Shown here: one piece after another, positions 42,222 through 50,481 of the stretch
Numbering within the stretch: the first letter of the stretch is position 1
Layout: each line of letters opens with the position of its first letter
From: Thiodiazotropha sp037384425
GTDB lineage: Bacteria; Pseudomonadota; Gammaproteobacteria; Chromatiales; Chromatiaceae
NCBI GenBank assembly: GCA_037384425.1
Contig: JARROA010000010.1
Span: 1 to 64,000, forward strand
DNA: 64,000 bases
Direction of reading: 5' to 3'
Made by a program: the position numbers and the translations under genes
The notes under the pieces: generated by a model
Told to the model about the DNA's origin: nothing
What the model saw: only the letters and a program-made list of their open reading frames with translations
Databases searched by the model: none

Positions 42222-42347
42222 ATAAACCGCATATAACTAAAAGTGGAGAAATTCCATCGAAATTGACCGTGTGCAAATTATTGACGAGCGGTCTCCCGGG
42301 CATATGATGCCCCTTGGAACAGGCCACACCTGGAGTAGTAAACCATT

Positions 42348-43040
42348 ATGTTCAAATCCAATTTCATCCCTCTTCTGACCGCTCTTTTATGCATGCCCTG
42401 CCTGGCGCCTGCGGCTGATGCAGCCCCTGCCCCACCACCAAATCTGAACAAGGCACAAATGCTGGTCTTTTTCCATGACCACCTCAAAGGCGTCCCTAAA
42501 GGCAGCCTGCTCGATTACGGATTTGAAAGCGTCACCAAAGACGCGGAAAGTTTTACCGATCATATCGAGATCAAGGTCACCGACATGGTTGATGAGCACA
42601 AGCGGGATATGGAATTCAACTTTCTAACCGGCGATCATCACATCGATTTCACACCCGCAAAGGCCTACAGGGGAAACCCGATCATCGTCCATTTTCTGGA
42701 ACGTGACATTGCCCTCATGGCGAAAGACACGGGTGGTTATAACGGCTATTTCCGCAACCGTATTCGCGACTCGTTCAAGGCCCCCGACAAAGTCAGCGAG
42801 ATCACATTCGAGCTGAACGGAAAAAAGATGGACGGCACCGAGGTCATCGTGACTCCGTTCGTTGCCGATCGAAATGCGGATAAATTCAAACTCTACGAAC
42901 ACAAGCGTTATGAGTTTATCTTCTCGGATCAGGTACCCGGTGGGGTCTATCGCATACACACCCAGGTGCCGGAAGAAAACGGTGATGCGATACTGATAGA
43001 CGAAAGCATGACATTCAATACAATTACACCGGCCATATGA
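42348..43040 (+). CDS. Secreted protein of unknown function in the xox accessory cluster
   Basis: A 230-residue protein with a signal peptide (FIPLLTALLCMPCLAPAADA), then a beta-rich chain. LLDYGFESVTKDAESFTDHIEIKVTD and VYRIHTQVPEENGD segments suggest an immunoglobulin-like or SoxY/Z-like sandwich, but no family motif is certain. A near-palindrome GGGCAT-ATG-ATGCCC lies 40 bases upstream. The gene order points to a periplasmic role with the quinoprotein system. Confidence 0.7.
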   Translation: MFKSNFIPLLTALLCMPCLAPAADAAPAPPPNLNKAQMLVFFHDHLKGVPKGSLLDYGFESVTKDAESFTDHIEIKVTDMVDEHKRDMEFNFLTGDHHIDFTPAKAYRGNPIIVHFLERDIALMAKDTGGYNGYFRNRIRDSFKAPDKVSEITFELNGKKMDGTEVIVTPFVADRNADKFKLYEHKRYEFIFSDQVPGGVYRIHTQVPEENGDAILIDESMTFNTITPAI

Positions 43041-43079
43041 GCACGGTGATCGATAATGAACCGAAGGTGGAGATCTACC

Positions 43080-43451
43080 ATGAGCCTGTCTAAATTCATC
43101 CTGACCCTTATCTCTCTCGGGTTGGCATGCAGCTCTTTGGCAAATGCTGAAGAGTGCGATAAAGCCAGTAACAGCCAGACCTATCCGACCTCAGCCAAAG
43201 TCGACTACGTGATTGGCTGTATGGCGTCCAACGGCCAGAGTTATGAGATGATGCAGAAATGCTCATGCAGCATCGACTTCATTGCGGATGCAATCCCCTA
43301 TGAAGAATATGTGCACATTTCGACGCTATTGAGTCTGCAACAGATGACCGGTGCTGGCAGAAACGCCGTGTACAAGAGCTCAACCTGGTCGAATCAGGCA
43401 GTGGCAAAATTGAGGGACGTACAAGCCGACTCCACACTGCGTTGTTTTTGA
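43080..43451 (+). CDS. Small cysteine-containing periplasmic protein, unknown
   Basis: A 123-residue protein starting at ATG 43080, supported by GGTGGAG nine bases upstream; an ATG eight codons earlier lacks a site. A signal peptide (KFILTLISLGLACSSLANA) is followed by cysteines at about residues 26, 48, 62, 64 and 122, suggesting disulfides (KCSCS). No haem motif CxxCH is present, so it is not a cytochrome c. The family is unrecognised. It lies 39 bases after the preceding secreted protein gene. Confidence 0.68.
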   Translation: MSLSKFILTLISLGLACSSLANAEECDKASNSQTYPTSAKVDYVIGCMASNGQSYEMMQKCSCSIDFIADAIPYEEYVHISTLLSLQQMTGAGRNAVYKSSTWSNQAVAKLRDVQADSTLRCF

Positions 43452-43691
43452 TCCCGTCTACCGCAAGTGAAGCATGATGGGGGTGTGCACAGACATCCCC
43501 GTCTAACTGACGTACTCTTGATCTTCTCTGGAACCTGACTGAAGCTGCATCGCGCACGCCATGGCGGTTCGCAGACACCGTTCGATGCACGTCCACTCGG
43601 TCAGTCTCCGCTCATCGCAGCATCTGAGCCATGTACCTCATATGCACATCCGCGATGCGCCCCAGAGTGCGAGATACCTTGTTGAAAGGTG

Positions 43692-44540
43692 CTAGCCGTT
43701 ATCCTGCCCCGGCAGGTCCACGCTGTGTGTGAAAGTCCTGCCTTTGGAATCTGTCACATGCACCTCCAGCACACCGCCCTTTTCCGGTACGAAGCCGAAG
43801 CGGATACTGGGATCCTCGCTGATCGAGATATCGGTCTCAGCGCTGAAAACCTCTTCGCCGTTGTAGGTCACCTGAATGTTCCTGACGAAATCAGCAGGAA
43901 TATAGAAGCGTGAGATCTGATCGAACTGAAGCCCCGAACTGTTCGGGTGCTTTATCATCAGCTGGGTCGGCACCAGTCCGCCCTGTTCAAACGTCTCCGG
44001 TAAGCGGAATTTGATTTTACCCAATTGGGCAGCGGCGGCGGCCGGATCTTTCAGCGAGGGCGCCGAACAGCCACCGGAAGCCTTGACGTAGTTGTTGACC
44101 ATGTACAATTCACCATCGCTGGTCTCGGCGATGGCACGCAGATCCGTGTAGGCATTGACACGCACGCGGGTCGAAAGGGTCTCCCAACCGTGCTTCCCTG
44201 GAAAATGAAACACCGCCGCCACGGGCGAAGGATTATTGTCGATCACCAGATAGAGGTTCTTGATGAAGCGGTCCGGAGTCTGCTTGAGTTTGGCGGTGAT
44301 GGTAATGGGAACGATGGCGGCATCCATGGCACGTTGAGGGGTGTCAAGACCCAGAATATCTTCGCCGCTTTTGACGTATTTCTCGCCAAACAGTGAGTTC
44401 TTTATCTCAAACCAACGATCTTCCGATTCTGTCGCCCACACTGCGTTCGTAAGCATGACGCCGCAGATCAGCAAGAGCGCAGACTTAAGACAGGTGTTCC
44501 ATTCCCAGCCTTTGTGTTTCATTGTTGAAACAACTGTCAT
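43692..44540 (-). CDS. Quinoprotein dehydrogenase-associated SoxYZ-like carrier protein
   Basis: A 282-residue exported protein; the ATG at 44540 has GAGG nine bases upstream, and ATGs five codons before and six after are alternatives. The N-terminal half is SoxY-like, ending in NYVKASGGCSAP, where the cysteine matches the carrier cysteine of SoxY (GGCG). The C-terminal half is SoxZ-like (MIKHPNSSGLQFDQISRFYIPADFVRNIQVTYNGEEVF). This fused form is known with PQQ dehydrogenases rather than with thiosulfate oxidation. It may carry a sulfur or metal ligand during quinoprotein maturation. Confidence 0.9.
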   Translation of the reverse strand: MTVVSTMKHKGWEWNTCLKSALLLICGVMLTNAVWATESEDRWFEIKNSLFGEKYVKSGEDILGLDTPQRAMDAAIVPITITAKLKQTPDRFIKNLYLVIDNNPSPVAAVFHFPGKHGWETLSTRVRVNAYTDLRAIAETSDGELYMVNNYVKASGGCSAPSLKDPAAAAAQLGKIKFRLPETFEQGGLVPTQLMIKHPNSSGLQFDQISRFYIPADFVRNIQVTYNGEEVFSAETDISISEDPSIRFGFVPEKGGVLEVHVTDSKGRTFTHSVDLPGQDNG

Positions 44541-44761
44541 GATGATCATCCTCATAATTGATCAGGAGCCATCCGCTGTCGGCCAGCTCAATCTCTGCCG
44601 GCTTTCGGCGCGAATACCAGGGTAACCGACGCTCCGTATCCCGCCTGCAACCGAAACTTGGGATTCACATGGGCTTTCCGGACGGCCGTCATCCCAGGAG
44701 AGACACAAGATCCGTACCAACCACGGTTCGTTGAACCTGGCCGGAAATTGTGGATTATCCT

Positions 44762-45775
44762 CTACTCCCACTCCAATTCCGCAAATCCGGCGGTAACGTT
44801 TCTACCATGATACTGTTGGAACAACAGCCATTTGTTTTGTTCCCCCCAGCCAACGCTTTCAACGGCCTCGGGAATCGTCCCGCCTTTTTTGATCACTTTT
44901 CGGATACCGTCCGCAATGGTTTCCAGGTAGTGACGCTCATCGGCCAATGCCGCTTTCCACTGTGTCACCACAGGACCATGCCCAGGCACCACCCGTGCCA
45001 CCCGCTCACACATCCGTTGACTGCCATCTTCGTCCGTCACCGTCTGCCGCCCAGGTTCGGAATCCCCTGTCGCCATGCATTCCACCTGCATGAAGTTGTC
45101 TATCAGCTTCAGCCATCCCAGCAAGCTGCCATCCATCACCGGAATTCGCTCCACAAAGAGCAGATCCGACAACCAGAGCGTCCCCGTTTGTTCATCGAAG
45201 ATCGTCAGGTCATTGTTGGTGTGCGCAGTGGGATAGGCCCGCAGCTGGAGCGTCCGGTTGCCAAGATCGAGACTGAACACCCGTCCGATAGCGACGTTTT
45301 GTGAGGGGAATACCATCCGTGTTCCCTCAGCAGCACTGCCCAATATCTGTTTCATCCGCGCCACATAGACCTGCTGACGCCTTGCCATCGCTTCGTTCAG
45401 CTGTTGATGACCGATAAAGACCGGTTTGTCCTGTGTAAAGGCTGCCGCACCCAGTACATGATCGGGATGCATGTGGGTGAGGATCACATAGCCAACGGGT
45501 AGCGGCGTGACCTCGGATATCATGCGACGCAGGGCCAAACCTTCAGCGTAGGAGCTTCCCGTATCGATCACGGCAACCCGCTGATCTCCAACGATAAAAC
45601 CAATATTTGCAATATGCCCCCCATTGGCGGGTGAGAACTCTTCCTGCGCACCTGACCAGACATAGACGCCCGGTGCAATTTCGATCGCCGCAGATTCCCC
45701 GGCTTGGCACGGTTGCATGTACGAGTACAATCCCATCACCAGTAACAGAAGGTAAAAACTTGAAAAATTCCGCAT
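44762..45775 (-). CDS. Quinoprotein relay system zinc metallohydrolase
   Basis: A 337-residue exported metallo-beta-lactamase-fold protein. ILTHMHPDHVLGAAAF is the HxHxDH zinc motif, AYPTAHTNNDLTIFD supplies the next histidine and VVPGHGPVV the last. Such enzymes are encoded with SoxYZ-like carriers beside PQQ dehydrogenases and form a proposed relay. The signal peptide ends near CQAGES. It lies 221 bases upstream of the SoxYZ-like gene on the same strand and probably shares its promoter. Confidence 0.9.
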   Translation of the reverse strand: MRNFSSFYLLLLVMGLYSYMQPCQAGESAAIEIAPGVYVWSGAQEEFSPANGGHIANIGFIVGDQRVAVIDTGSSYAEGLALRRMISEVTPLPVGYVILTHMHPDHVLGAAAFTQDKPVFIGHQQLNEAMARRQQVYVARMKQILGSAAEGTRMVFPSQNVAIGRVFSLDLGNRTLQLRAYPTAHTNNDLTIFDEQTGTLWLSDLLFVERIPVMDGSLLGWLKLIDNFMQVECMATGDSEPGRQTVTDEDGSQRMCERVARVVPGHGPVVTQWKAALADERHYLETIADGIRKVIKKGGTIPEAVESVGWGEQNKWLLFQQYHGRNVTAGFAELEWE

Positions 45776-45837
45776 CGGGCCGGTCCTCTTGCGCGTGAAA
45801 ACTTGTACTAGGGCCTATTAGCACTAATCATTGTTCA

Positions 45838-45854
45838 TTGGCATACATATTGCC
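45838..45854. promoter_or_regulatory. Near-palindromic sigma-54 element between divergent operons
   Basis: TTGGCATACATATTGCC reads on the plus strand as TGGCAT-N5-TTGC with GG-N10-GC spacing, a strong -24/-12 promoter for the ABC importer. Because it is nearly palindromic, the minus strand reads TGGCAATATGTATGCC, also GG-N10-GC, with a poorer -12 box, towards the metallohydrolase gene at 45775. Confidence 0.68.
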
Positions 45855-45950
45855 ATTGTGTAACTGGACATGGGTCTGATCGAACAGACACCCTGCCCGT
45901 GAAAACAAATAGAAAAACTCAAGCACACATCACTAATGAATGGAGGAGAG

Positions 45951-46970
45951 ATGACGCTAACTAAACCCTGCGGCAGACCAATGCCGTACTCTGGCTGCAG
46001 GCCGGTTCAGTCAATTCTCATCCTTATCACTCTCCTGATATTCAGTTCATGCACATTTGCAGCCAAAACGGTCCGGGTTGCCGCCCTGGAGTTCGGTACC
46101 GGCAGCTGGGAGCTGGATGTCATCAAGCAGCACGGCCTGGATCGGGAACAGGGCTTCGAACTCGAAGTGGTCAAACTGGCAGGCAAACAAGCGACCATGG
46201 TGGCGCTCCAGGCGGGGGCCGTGGATGTCGCCATCACCGACTGGATCTGGGTCTCCCGTCAACGCAGTGAGGGCAAGGCCTTTACCTTCGTACCCTACTC
46301 CACGGCCTTGGGTGCGCTGGTGGTGCCAAAGGATTCGGAGATCACATCCCTGGCCGATCTGCCGGGAAAGCGCGTCGGTATCGCTGGCGGGCCTATCGAC
46401 AAGAGCTGGCTGCTGTTACAGGCACTTGCGCATCGGGACGATGGCATCGACCTAAAACAGGCGTTGACACCGGTTTTCGCCGCACCCCCACTGCTCAATC
46501 AACAGATCAAGCAGGGGCGTATCGATGCGGTACTCAATTTCTGGCCCTATGTCGCCCGTCTGGAGGCGGAGGGGATGCATCAATTGATCGGCGTTCAGGA
46601 GGTAACCGCCGCCCTGGGCATCGAGAGTGAGGTTCCCTTCGTGGGCTATGTGTTCAGCGAACAATGGGCCGCCGAAAACCGGGAACTGGCTCTGGGTTTT
46701 GTCCGGGCGACCACCCAGGCCAAGGCGATCATGAAGGATTCGGATGCGGAATGGGAGCGTCTGCGCCCGCTCATGAAGGCGCCGGATGACCTTACTTTCG
46801 CAGCCCTGCGTGAGGGCTTCAGGTCCGGTATACCGAAACACTGGGGAACACAGGAACGCAAGGACGCCGAGAAACTGTTCGCCATTCTCTACAATCTGGG
46901 CGGAACCCAACTGGTGGGTGATACAACCCGTCTTTCCGAGGGAACCTTCTGGCCCGAGACCAGCTACTGA
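45951..46970 (+). CDS. NMT1/TauA-type ABC transporter substrate-binding protein
   Basis: A 339-residue exported protein starting at ATG 45951, behind GGAGGAG. After the signal segment (SILILITLLIFSSCTFA) comes TVRVAALEFGTGSWELDVIKQHGLDREQGFELEVVKLAGKQATMVALQAGAVDVAITDW, the first lobe of the taurine/nitrate/thiamine-precursor binding family. DLPGKRVGIAGGPIDKSWLLL begins the second. The ligand cannot be deduced. The flanks suggest something needed for methanol oxidation, such as a metal complex or cofactor. Confidence 0.85.
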   Translation: MTLTKPCGRPMPYSGCRPVQSILILITLLIFSSCTFAAKTVRVAALEFGTGSWELDVIKQHGLDREQGFELEVVKLAGKQATMVALQAGAVDVAITDWIWVSRQRSEGKAFTFVPYSTALGALVVPKDSEITSLADLPGKRVGIAGGPIDKSWLLLQALAHRDDGIDLKQALTPVFAAPPLLNQQIKQGRIDAVLNFWPYVARLEAEGMHQLIGVQEVTAALGIESEVPFVGYVFSEQWAAENRELALGFVRATTQAKAIMKDSDAEWERLRPLMKAPDDLTFAALREGFRSGIPKHWGTQERKDAEKLFAILYNLGGTQLVGDTTRLSEGTFWPETSY

Positions 46971-46992
46971 GCTTGCTTTTCCGGTGTTGGCA

Positions 46993-47727
46993 GTGAACTT
47001 TCGACGGCTCCTCTCCATCCTGCTGCTGGTGGCCCTCTGGTATGCCGCCGCACTGTGGTGGGGAAACAGTCTGCTGCCGGCGCCAGACGCCGTGGTGAAG
47101 ATGGTCTGGCAGGAGGCACTGAGCGGTCAGCTGTGGCATCACCTGACGGCCACCTTGAGACGGGTCCTGATCTCCTTCGTCATCGCCATGCTGATCGGCA
47201 GCGTCATCGGCATCATCATGGGCAGATCGCGCAGCGCCGATCAGCTGCTCGATCCCTGGCTGATCATATTCCTCAACATTCCGGCCCTGGTGATCATCAT
47301 TCTCGCCTACGTCTGGTTCGGACTGCAGGAGCTGACCGCCATTTTCGCCATCGCCGTGAACAAGATTCCCAACGTGGTGGTGACACTGCGTGAAGGCGCC
47401 CGCACCCTGGACAAGGGGTATCAGGAGATGGCCCGCAGTTTCAATCTGGGTCGGCGCAAAACGCTGCTCTACATCACCCTGCCCCAGTTGCTGCCCTTTT
47501 TTGCGGTCGCCGCCCGTTCCGGCTTGTCGTTGATCTGGAAAATCGTCCTGGTGGTGGAACTGCTGGGGCGCAGCGACGGGGTTGGATTTCAGCTGCATCT
47601 CTATTTCCAGCTGTTCGATGTCACTGGCATATTGGCCTACAGCCTCTCGTTCATACTCATCATGCTGATCATCGAATTCGGCTTTCTGCAGCCTGTTGAG
47701 CGCAAAATCAACCGCTGGCGCGGGTAA
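46993..47727 (+). CDS. ABC importer permease (TauC/SsuC-like)
   Basis: A 244-residue inner-membrane protein with about six hydrophobic segments. GARTLDKGYQEMARSFNLGRRKTLLYITLPQLLPFFAVAARSGL is the EAA loop contacting the ATPase. The start is a GTG at 46993 (reading VNFRRLLSILLLVALW); the in-frame TTG 46987 is also possible. It begins 22 bases after the binding protein gene and ends four bases before the ATPase start. Confidence 0.86.
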   Translation: MNFRRLLSILLLVALWYAAALWWGNSLLPAPDAVVKMVWQEALSGQLWHHLTATLRRVLISFVIAMLIGSVIGIIMGRSRSADQLLDPWLIIFLNIPALVIIILAYVWFGLQELTAIFAIAVNKIPNVVVTLREGARTLDKGYQEMARSFNLGRRKTLLYITLPQLLPFFAVAARSGLSLIWKIVLVVELLGRSDGVGFQLHLYFQLFDVTGILAYSLSFILIMLIIEFGFLQPVERKINRWRG

Positions 47728-47731
47728 CAGC

Positions 47732-48508
47732 ATGTTAGATATCGAGGTCCACAGTAAGCACTATCAGGCAAATCCGTCACAGGGCCGGCGCCTGGTGCTG
47801 GATGACATTCACATCAATCTGCAAGCCGGTGAATTTCTTGCTGTGGTGGGACCATCCGGTTGCGGAAAAAGCACGCTGCTGCATATCGTTGCTGGCCTGG
47901 ACAAGGATTTCGAAGGGCACATCAGCTGGCAAGAAGGTGTCGAGAATCAGCCTAGACTCGGCTATGTGTTTCAAAACCCCAGATTGCTGCCCTGGCTCAA
48001 TGTACGCGACAACATCGGCCTGGTACTCGACGATCCTTCCGCCAACCGGCAGGAGATCGATGCGCTGCTGGAAGCGACCGGCCTGATGCCGTTCAGCCAC
48101 TATCACCCGTCTCAACTCTCCGTCGGCATGCAGCGCCGTGCCGCTTTGGCACGCGCCTTCGTGGTCAAACCGTCGCTGCTGCTCATGGACGAACCCTTCG
48201 TCTCCCTCGACAGCCCCAGCGCACTCCAGCTCAGGGAATTGCTGCTGGAGATCCTCTCGGTCAGGCGCACGACGGTCATTTTCGTCACCCATGATCTCCA
48301 CGAGGCCACCATGCTGGCGGACCGGATCCTGTTTTTCTCCACCTCACCGGCGCGGATTGTCGGTGAGTCACGGGTCGATATTCCAAGGCATAGTCGCAAC
48401 GACGAGCGGGCGATCGATGCCTGTTACAGGGAGCTGCAGCAGCGCTTCACCCAGATCTACCAACAGAGCCGGTTCTCCCCGTCATCTGATCCACAACAGG
48501 CTGATTGA
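47732..48508 (+). CDS. ABC importer ATPase (TauB/SsuB-like)
   Basis: A 258-residue ATPase starting at ATG 47732. GPSGCGKSTLLHIVAG is Walker A, VFQNPRLLPWLNVRDNIG the Q-loop, LSVGMQRRAALARAF the signature (SVGMQ instead of SGGQ), LLLMDEPFVSLD Walker B and FVTHDLHEA the H-loop. It completes the importer. The signature's second position, V instead of G, is typical of this subfamily. Confidence 0.9.
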   Translation: MLDIEVHSKHYQANPSQGRRLVLDDIHINLQAGEFLAVVGPSGCGKSTLLHIVAGLDKDFEGHISWQEGVENQPRLGYVFQNPRLLPWLNVRDNIGLVLDDPSANRQEIDALLEATGLMPFSHYHPSQLSVGMQRRAALARAFVVKPSLLLMDEPFVSLDSPSALQLRELLLEILSVRRTTVIFVTHDLHEATMLADRILFFSTSPARIVGESRVDIPRHSRNDERAIDACYRELQQRFTQIYQQSRFSPSSDPQQAD

Positions 48509-48703
48509 CCAGGCAACACAATCCGTTGGATCGGCCGAGTCAATATGTCTTGCTGCAGAGACAGGCCCTGATCAATGTGCCAGAAAAGTGGAGCACTGAG
48601 AGTCCTGGGACGCAACCGACCGCCATTCCTCTGAGACCTCATCATCCCTAGGCTGCGGGCTCAGAACCCGCTTCCGGCACGACTCAGCAATATCGAAATA
48701 CGC

Positions 48704-48719
48704 TGGCACATGATTTGCG
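48704..48719 (+). promoter_or_regulatory. Sigma-54 promoter of the formate dehydrogenase operon
   Basis: TGGCACATGATTTGCG has a perfect TGGCAC -24 box, a perfect TTGC -12 box and GG-N10-GC spacing, the best match in the window. It lies about 71 bases before the GTG at 48790. A TGTCT-N8-AGACA inverted repeat at 48546-48563 lies 141 bases above it. Confidence 0.8.
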
Positions 48720-48789
48720 TACCCAGCTTAGATTCCAAGAAAAGTCGCGCTGACCCCGCGATTGCAAATAACGAAGAGACTCGTCACCC

Positions 48790-50481
48790 GTGACCCAAGC
48801 AAAACAGTCAAGACGTGGGCGTAAAAAGGGCCGTGCCGTCAATCCGGAAGTGCTGGCCGATGTGCGTGCCCTGCTGGGCGACACACCCCGTCGACACGAC
48901 CTGCTGATCGAGATGTTGCACCGGATCCAGGACCGCTACGGCCATATCTCCGTCGATCACATGGCGGCCCTGGCCCAGGAGATCAACCTCTCGAGCGCCC
49001 AGATCTATGAGGTGGCCAGTTTCTATCACCACTTCGACCTGGTCAGGGAGGGTCAAACCCCGCCTCCGGTCTTGACGGTGCGTGTCTGTGACTCCATCAC
49101 CTGCAGCCTGGCCGGTGCCGAGGCACTGCTGACCGATCTGCAGTCGGCCCTCGGCGAAGGCGTGCGGGTCCAGCGGGTGCCCTGTGTCGGTCGCTGTCAG
49201 GATGCGCCGGCCGTGGTGGTGGGACAGCGTCCGGTCGCCCGGGCCGACAGGACGCAGGTTGAACAGCTGGTGAAGGCCAACGAGACCACCCCCGAGACCC
49301 TCGACTACCAGAATTACAAGGACTATCAGGCAGACGGCGGATACCTGCTGCTGAACCGGATCGAAGAGAGCGACACAGCCGCTGACGATCGGATCTCCGT
49401 GGAGGAGGTTCTCCAGTGTCTGGAAAATTCCAACCTGCGCGGTCTTGGCGGCGCCGGTTTTCCCGCGGGGCGTAAATGGCGCATCTTGCGGGATCAGCCC
49501 GCGCCGCGCCTGTTGGCCATCAATATCGACGAAGGCGAACCAGGCACATTCAAGGATCGCCACTACCTGGAGCGCGATCCCCACCGATTTCTCGAAGGGG
49601 CACTGATCGCCGCACGGGTCGTCGGCATCTCAGAGATCTACATCTACCTGCGCGACGAATACGCCGCCATCCGGCAACTGCTGGAACAGGAGCTGGCAGC
49701 CCTGCAGGCGAACCCGCCCTGCCCGCTTCCGCCCATCCATCTGCGCCGGGGTGCGGGCGCCTATATCTGCGGCGAGGAGTCTGCGATGATCGAGTCGATC
49801 GAGGGCAAGCGCGGCATGCCCCGGCAACGCCCTCCCTATGTGGCTCAGGTAGGCCTGTTCGGACGACCCACCCTGGAGCACAACATGGAAACCCTCTACT
49901 GGGTGCGCGATCTGTTGGAGCGGGGCGCCGACTGGTTCACCAAGCAGGGCCGCAACGGCCGTCACGGCCTGCGCAGCTTTTCGGTCAGCGGCCGGGTCAA
50001 CAAGCCCGGCGTACACCTGGCCCCAGCCGGCATCACCCTGCGCCAGCTGATCGATGAGTATTGTGGCGGCATGCCCGGTGGGCACGAACTCTACGGTTAC
50101 TTTCCCGGCGGCGCCTCTGGCGGCATCCTGCCCGCCTCTCTGGCCGACCTGCCGCTCGATTTCGACACCCTGCAAGCCCACGGCTGTTTCATCGGATCGG
50201 CAGCCATTATCGTGCTTTCGCAGCAGGACAGCGCCCGCGAGGCGGCGCTCAACGCCATGCGCTTCTTCGCCCACGAGTCCTGCGGTCAGTGCACGCCCTG
50301 CCGGGTCGGCACCGAAAAGGCGGTCACCCTGATGGAACGGGATCAATGGAATCCCGAGCTGTTGCAGGAGCTCTCTACAGTAATGATGGACGCCTCCATC
50401 TGCGGCCTGGGTCAGGCCGCCCCCAATCCGATGCTGAGCGTGATGAAATATTTCCCGCAGGAGCTGGAACATGGCGAGTGA
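48790..50481 (+). CDS. NAD-dependent formate dehydrogenase beta subunit (NuoE-NuoF fusion)
   Basis: A 563-residue flavoprotein from GTG 48790. Residues 20-160 are a NuoE-type thioredoxin domain with 2Fe-2S cysteines C100, C105, C132 and C136. From about 205 a NuoF domain follows: LRGLGGAGFPAGRKW (NADH), the FMN motif GAGAYICGEESAMIESIEG, and the 4Fe-4S cysteines C498, C501, C504 and C538. This fused form is like the beta subunit of the two-subunit FDH1 of Methylobacterium. It passes formate electrons to NAD+ in the cytoplasm. It overlaps the alpha gene by 11 bases. Confidence 0.93.
   Translation: MTQAKQSRRGRKKGRAVNPEVLADVRALLGDTPRRHDLLIEMLHRIQDRYGHISVDHMAALAQEINLSSAQIYEVASFYHHFDLVREGQTPPPVLTVRVCDSITCSLAGAEALLTDLQSALGEGVRVQRVPCVGRCQDAPAVVVGQRPVARADRTQVEQLVKANETTPETLDYQNYKDYQADGGYLLLNRIEESDTAADDRISVEEVLQCLENSNLRGLGGAGFPAGRKWRILRDQPAPRLLAINIDEGEPGTFKDRHYLERDPHRFLEGALIAARVVGISEIYIYLRDEYAAIRQLLEQELAALQANPPCPLPPIHLRRGAGAYICGEESAMIESIEGKRGMPRQRPPYVAQVGLFGRPTLEHNMETLYWVRDLLERGADWFTKQGRNGRHGLRSFSVSGRVNKPGVHLAPAGITLRQLIDEYCGGMPGGHELYGYFPGGASGGILPASLADLPLDFDTLQAHGCFIGSAAIIVLSQQDSAREAALNAMRFFAHESCGQCTPCRVGTEKAVTLMERDQWNPELLQELSTVMMDASICGLGQAAPNPMLSVMKYFPQELEHGE

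Noticed and set aside
43080..43451. Small cysteine protein considered as a cytochrome c.
   Set aside because: No CxxCH haem motif is present; the cysteines are arranged as CSC and singly.
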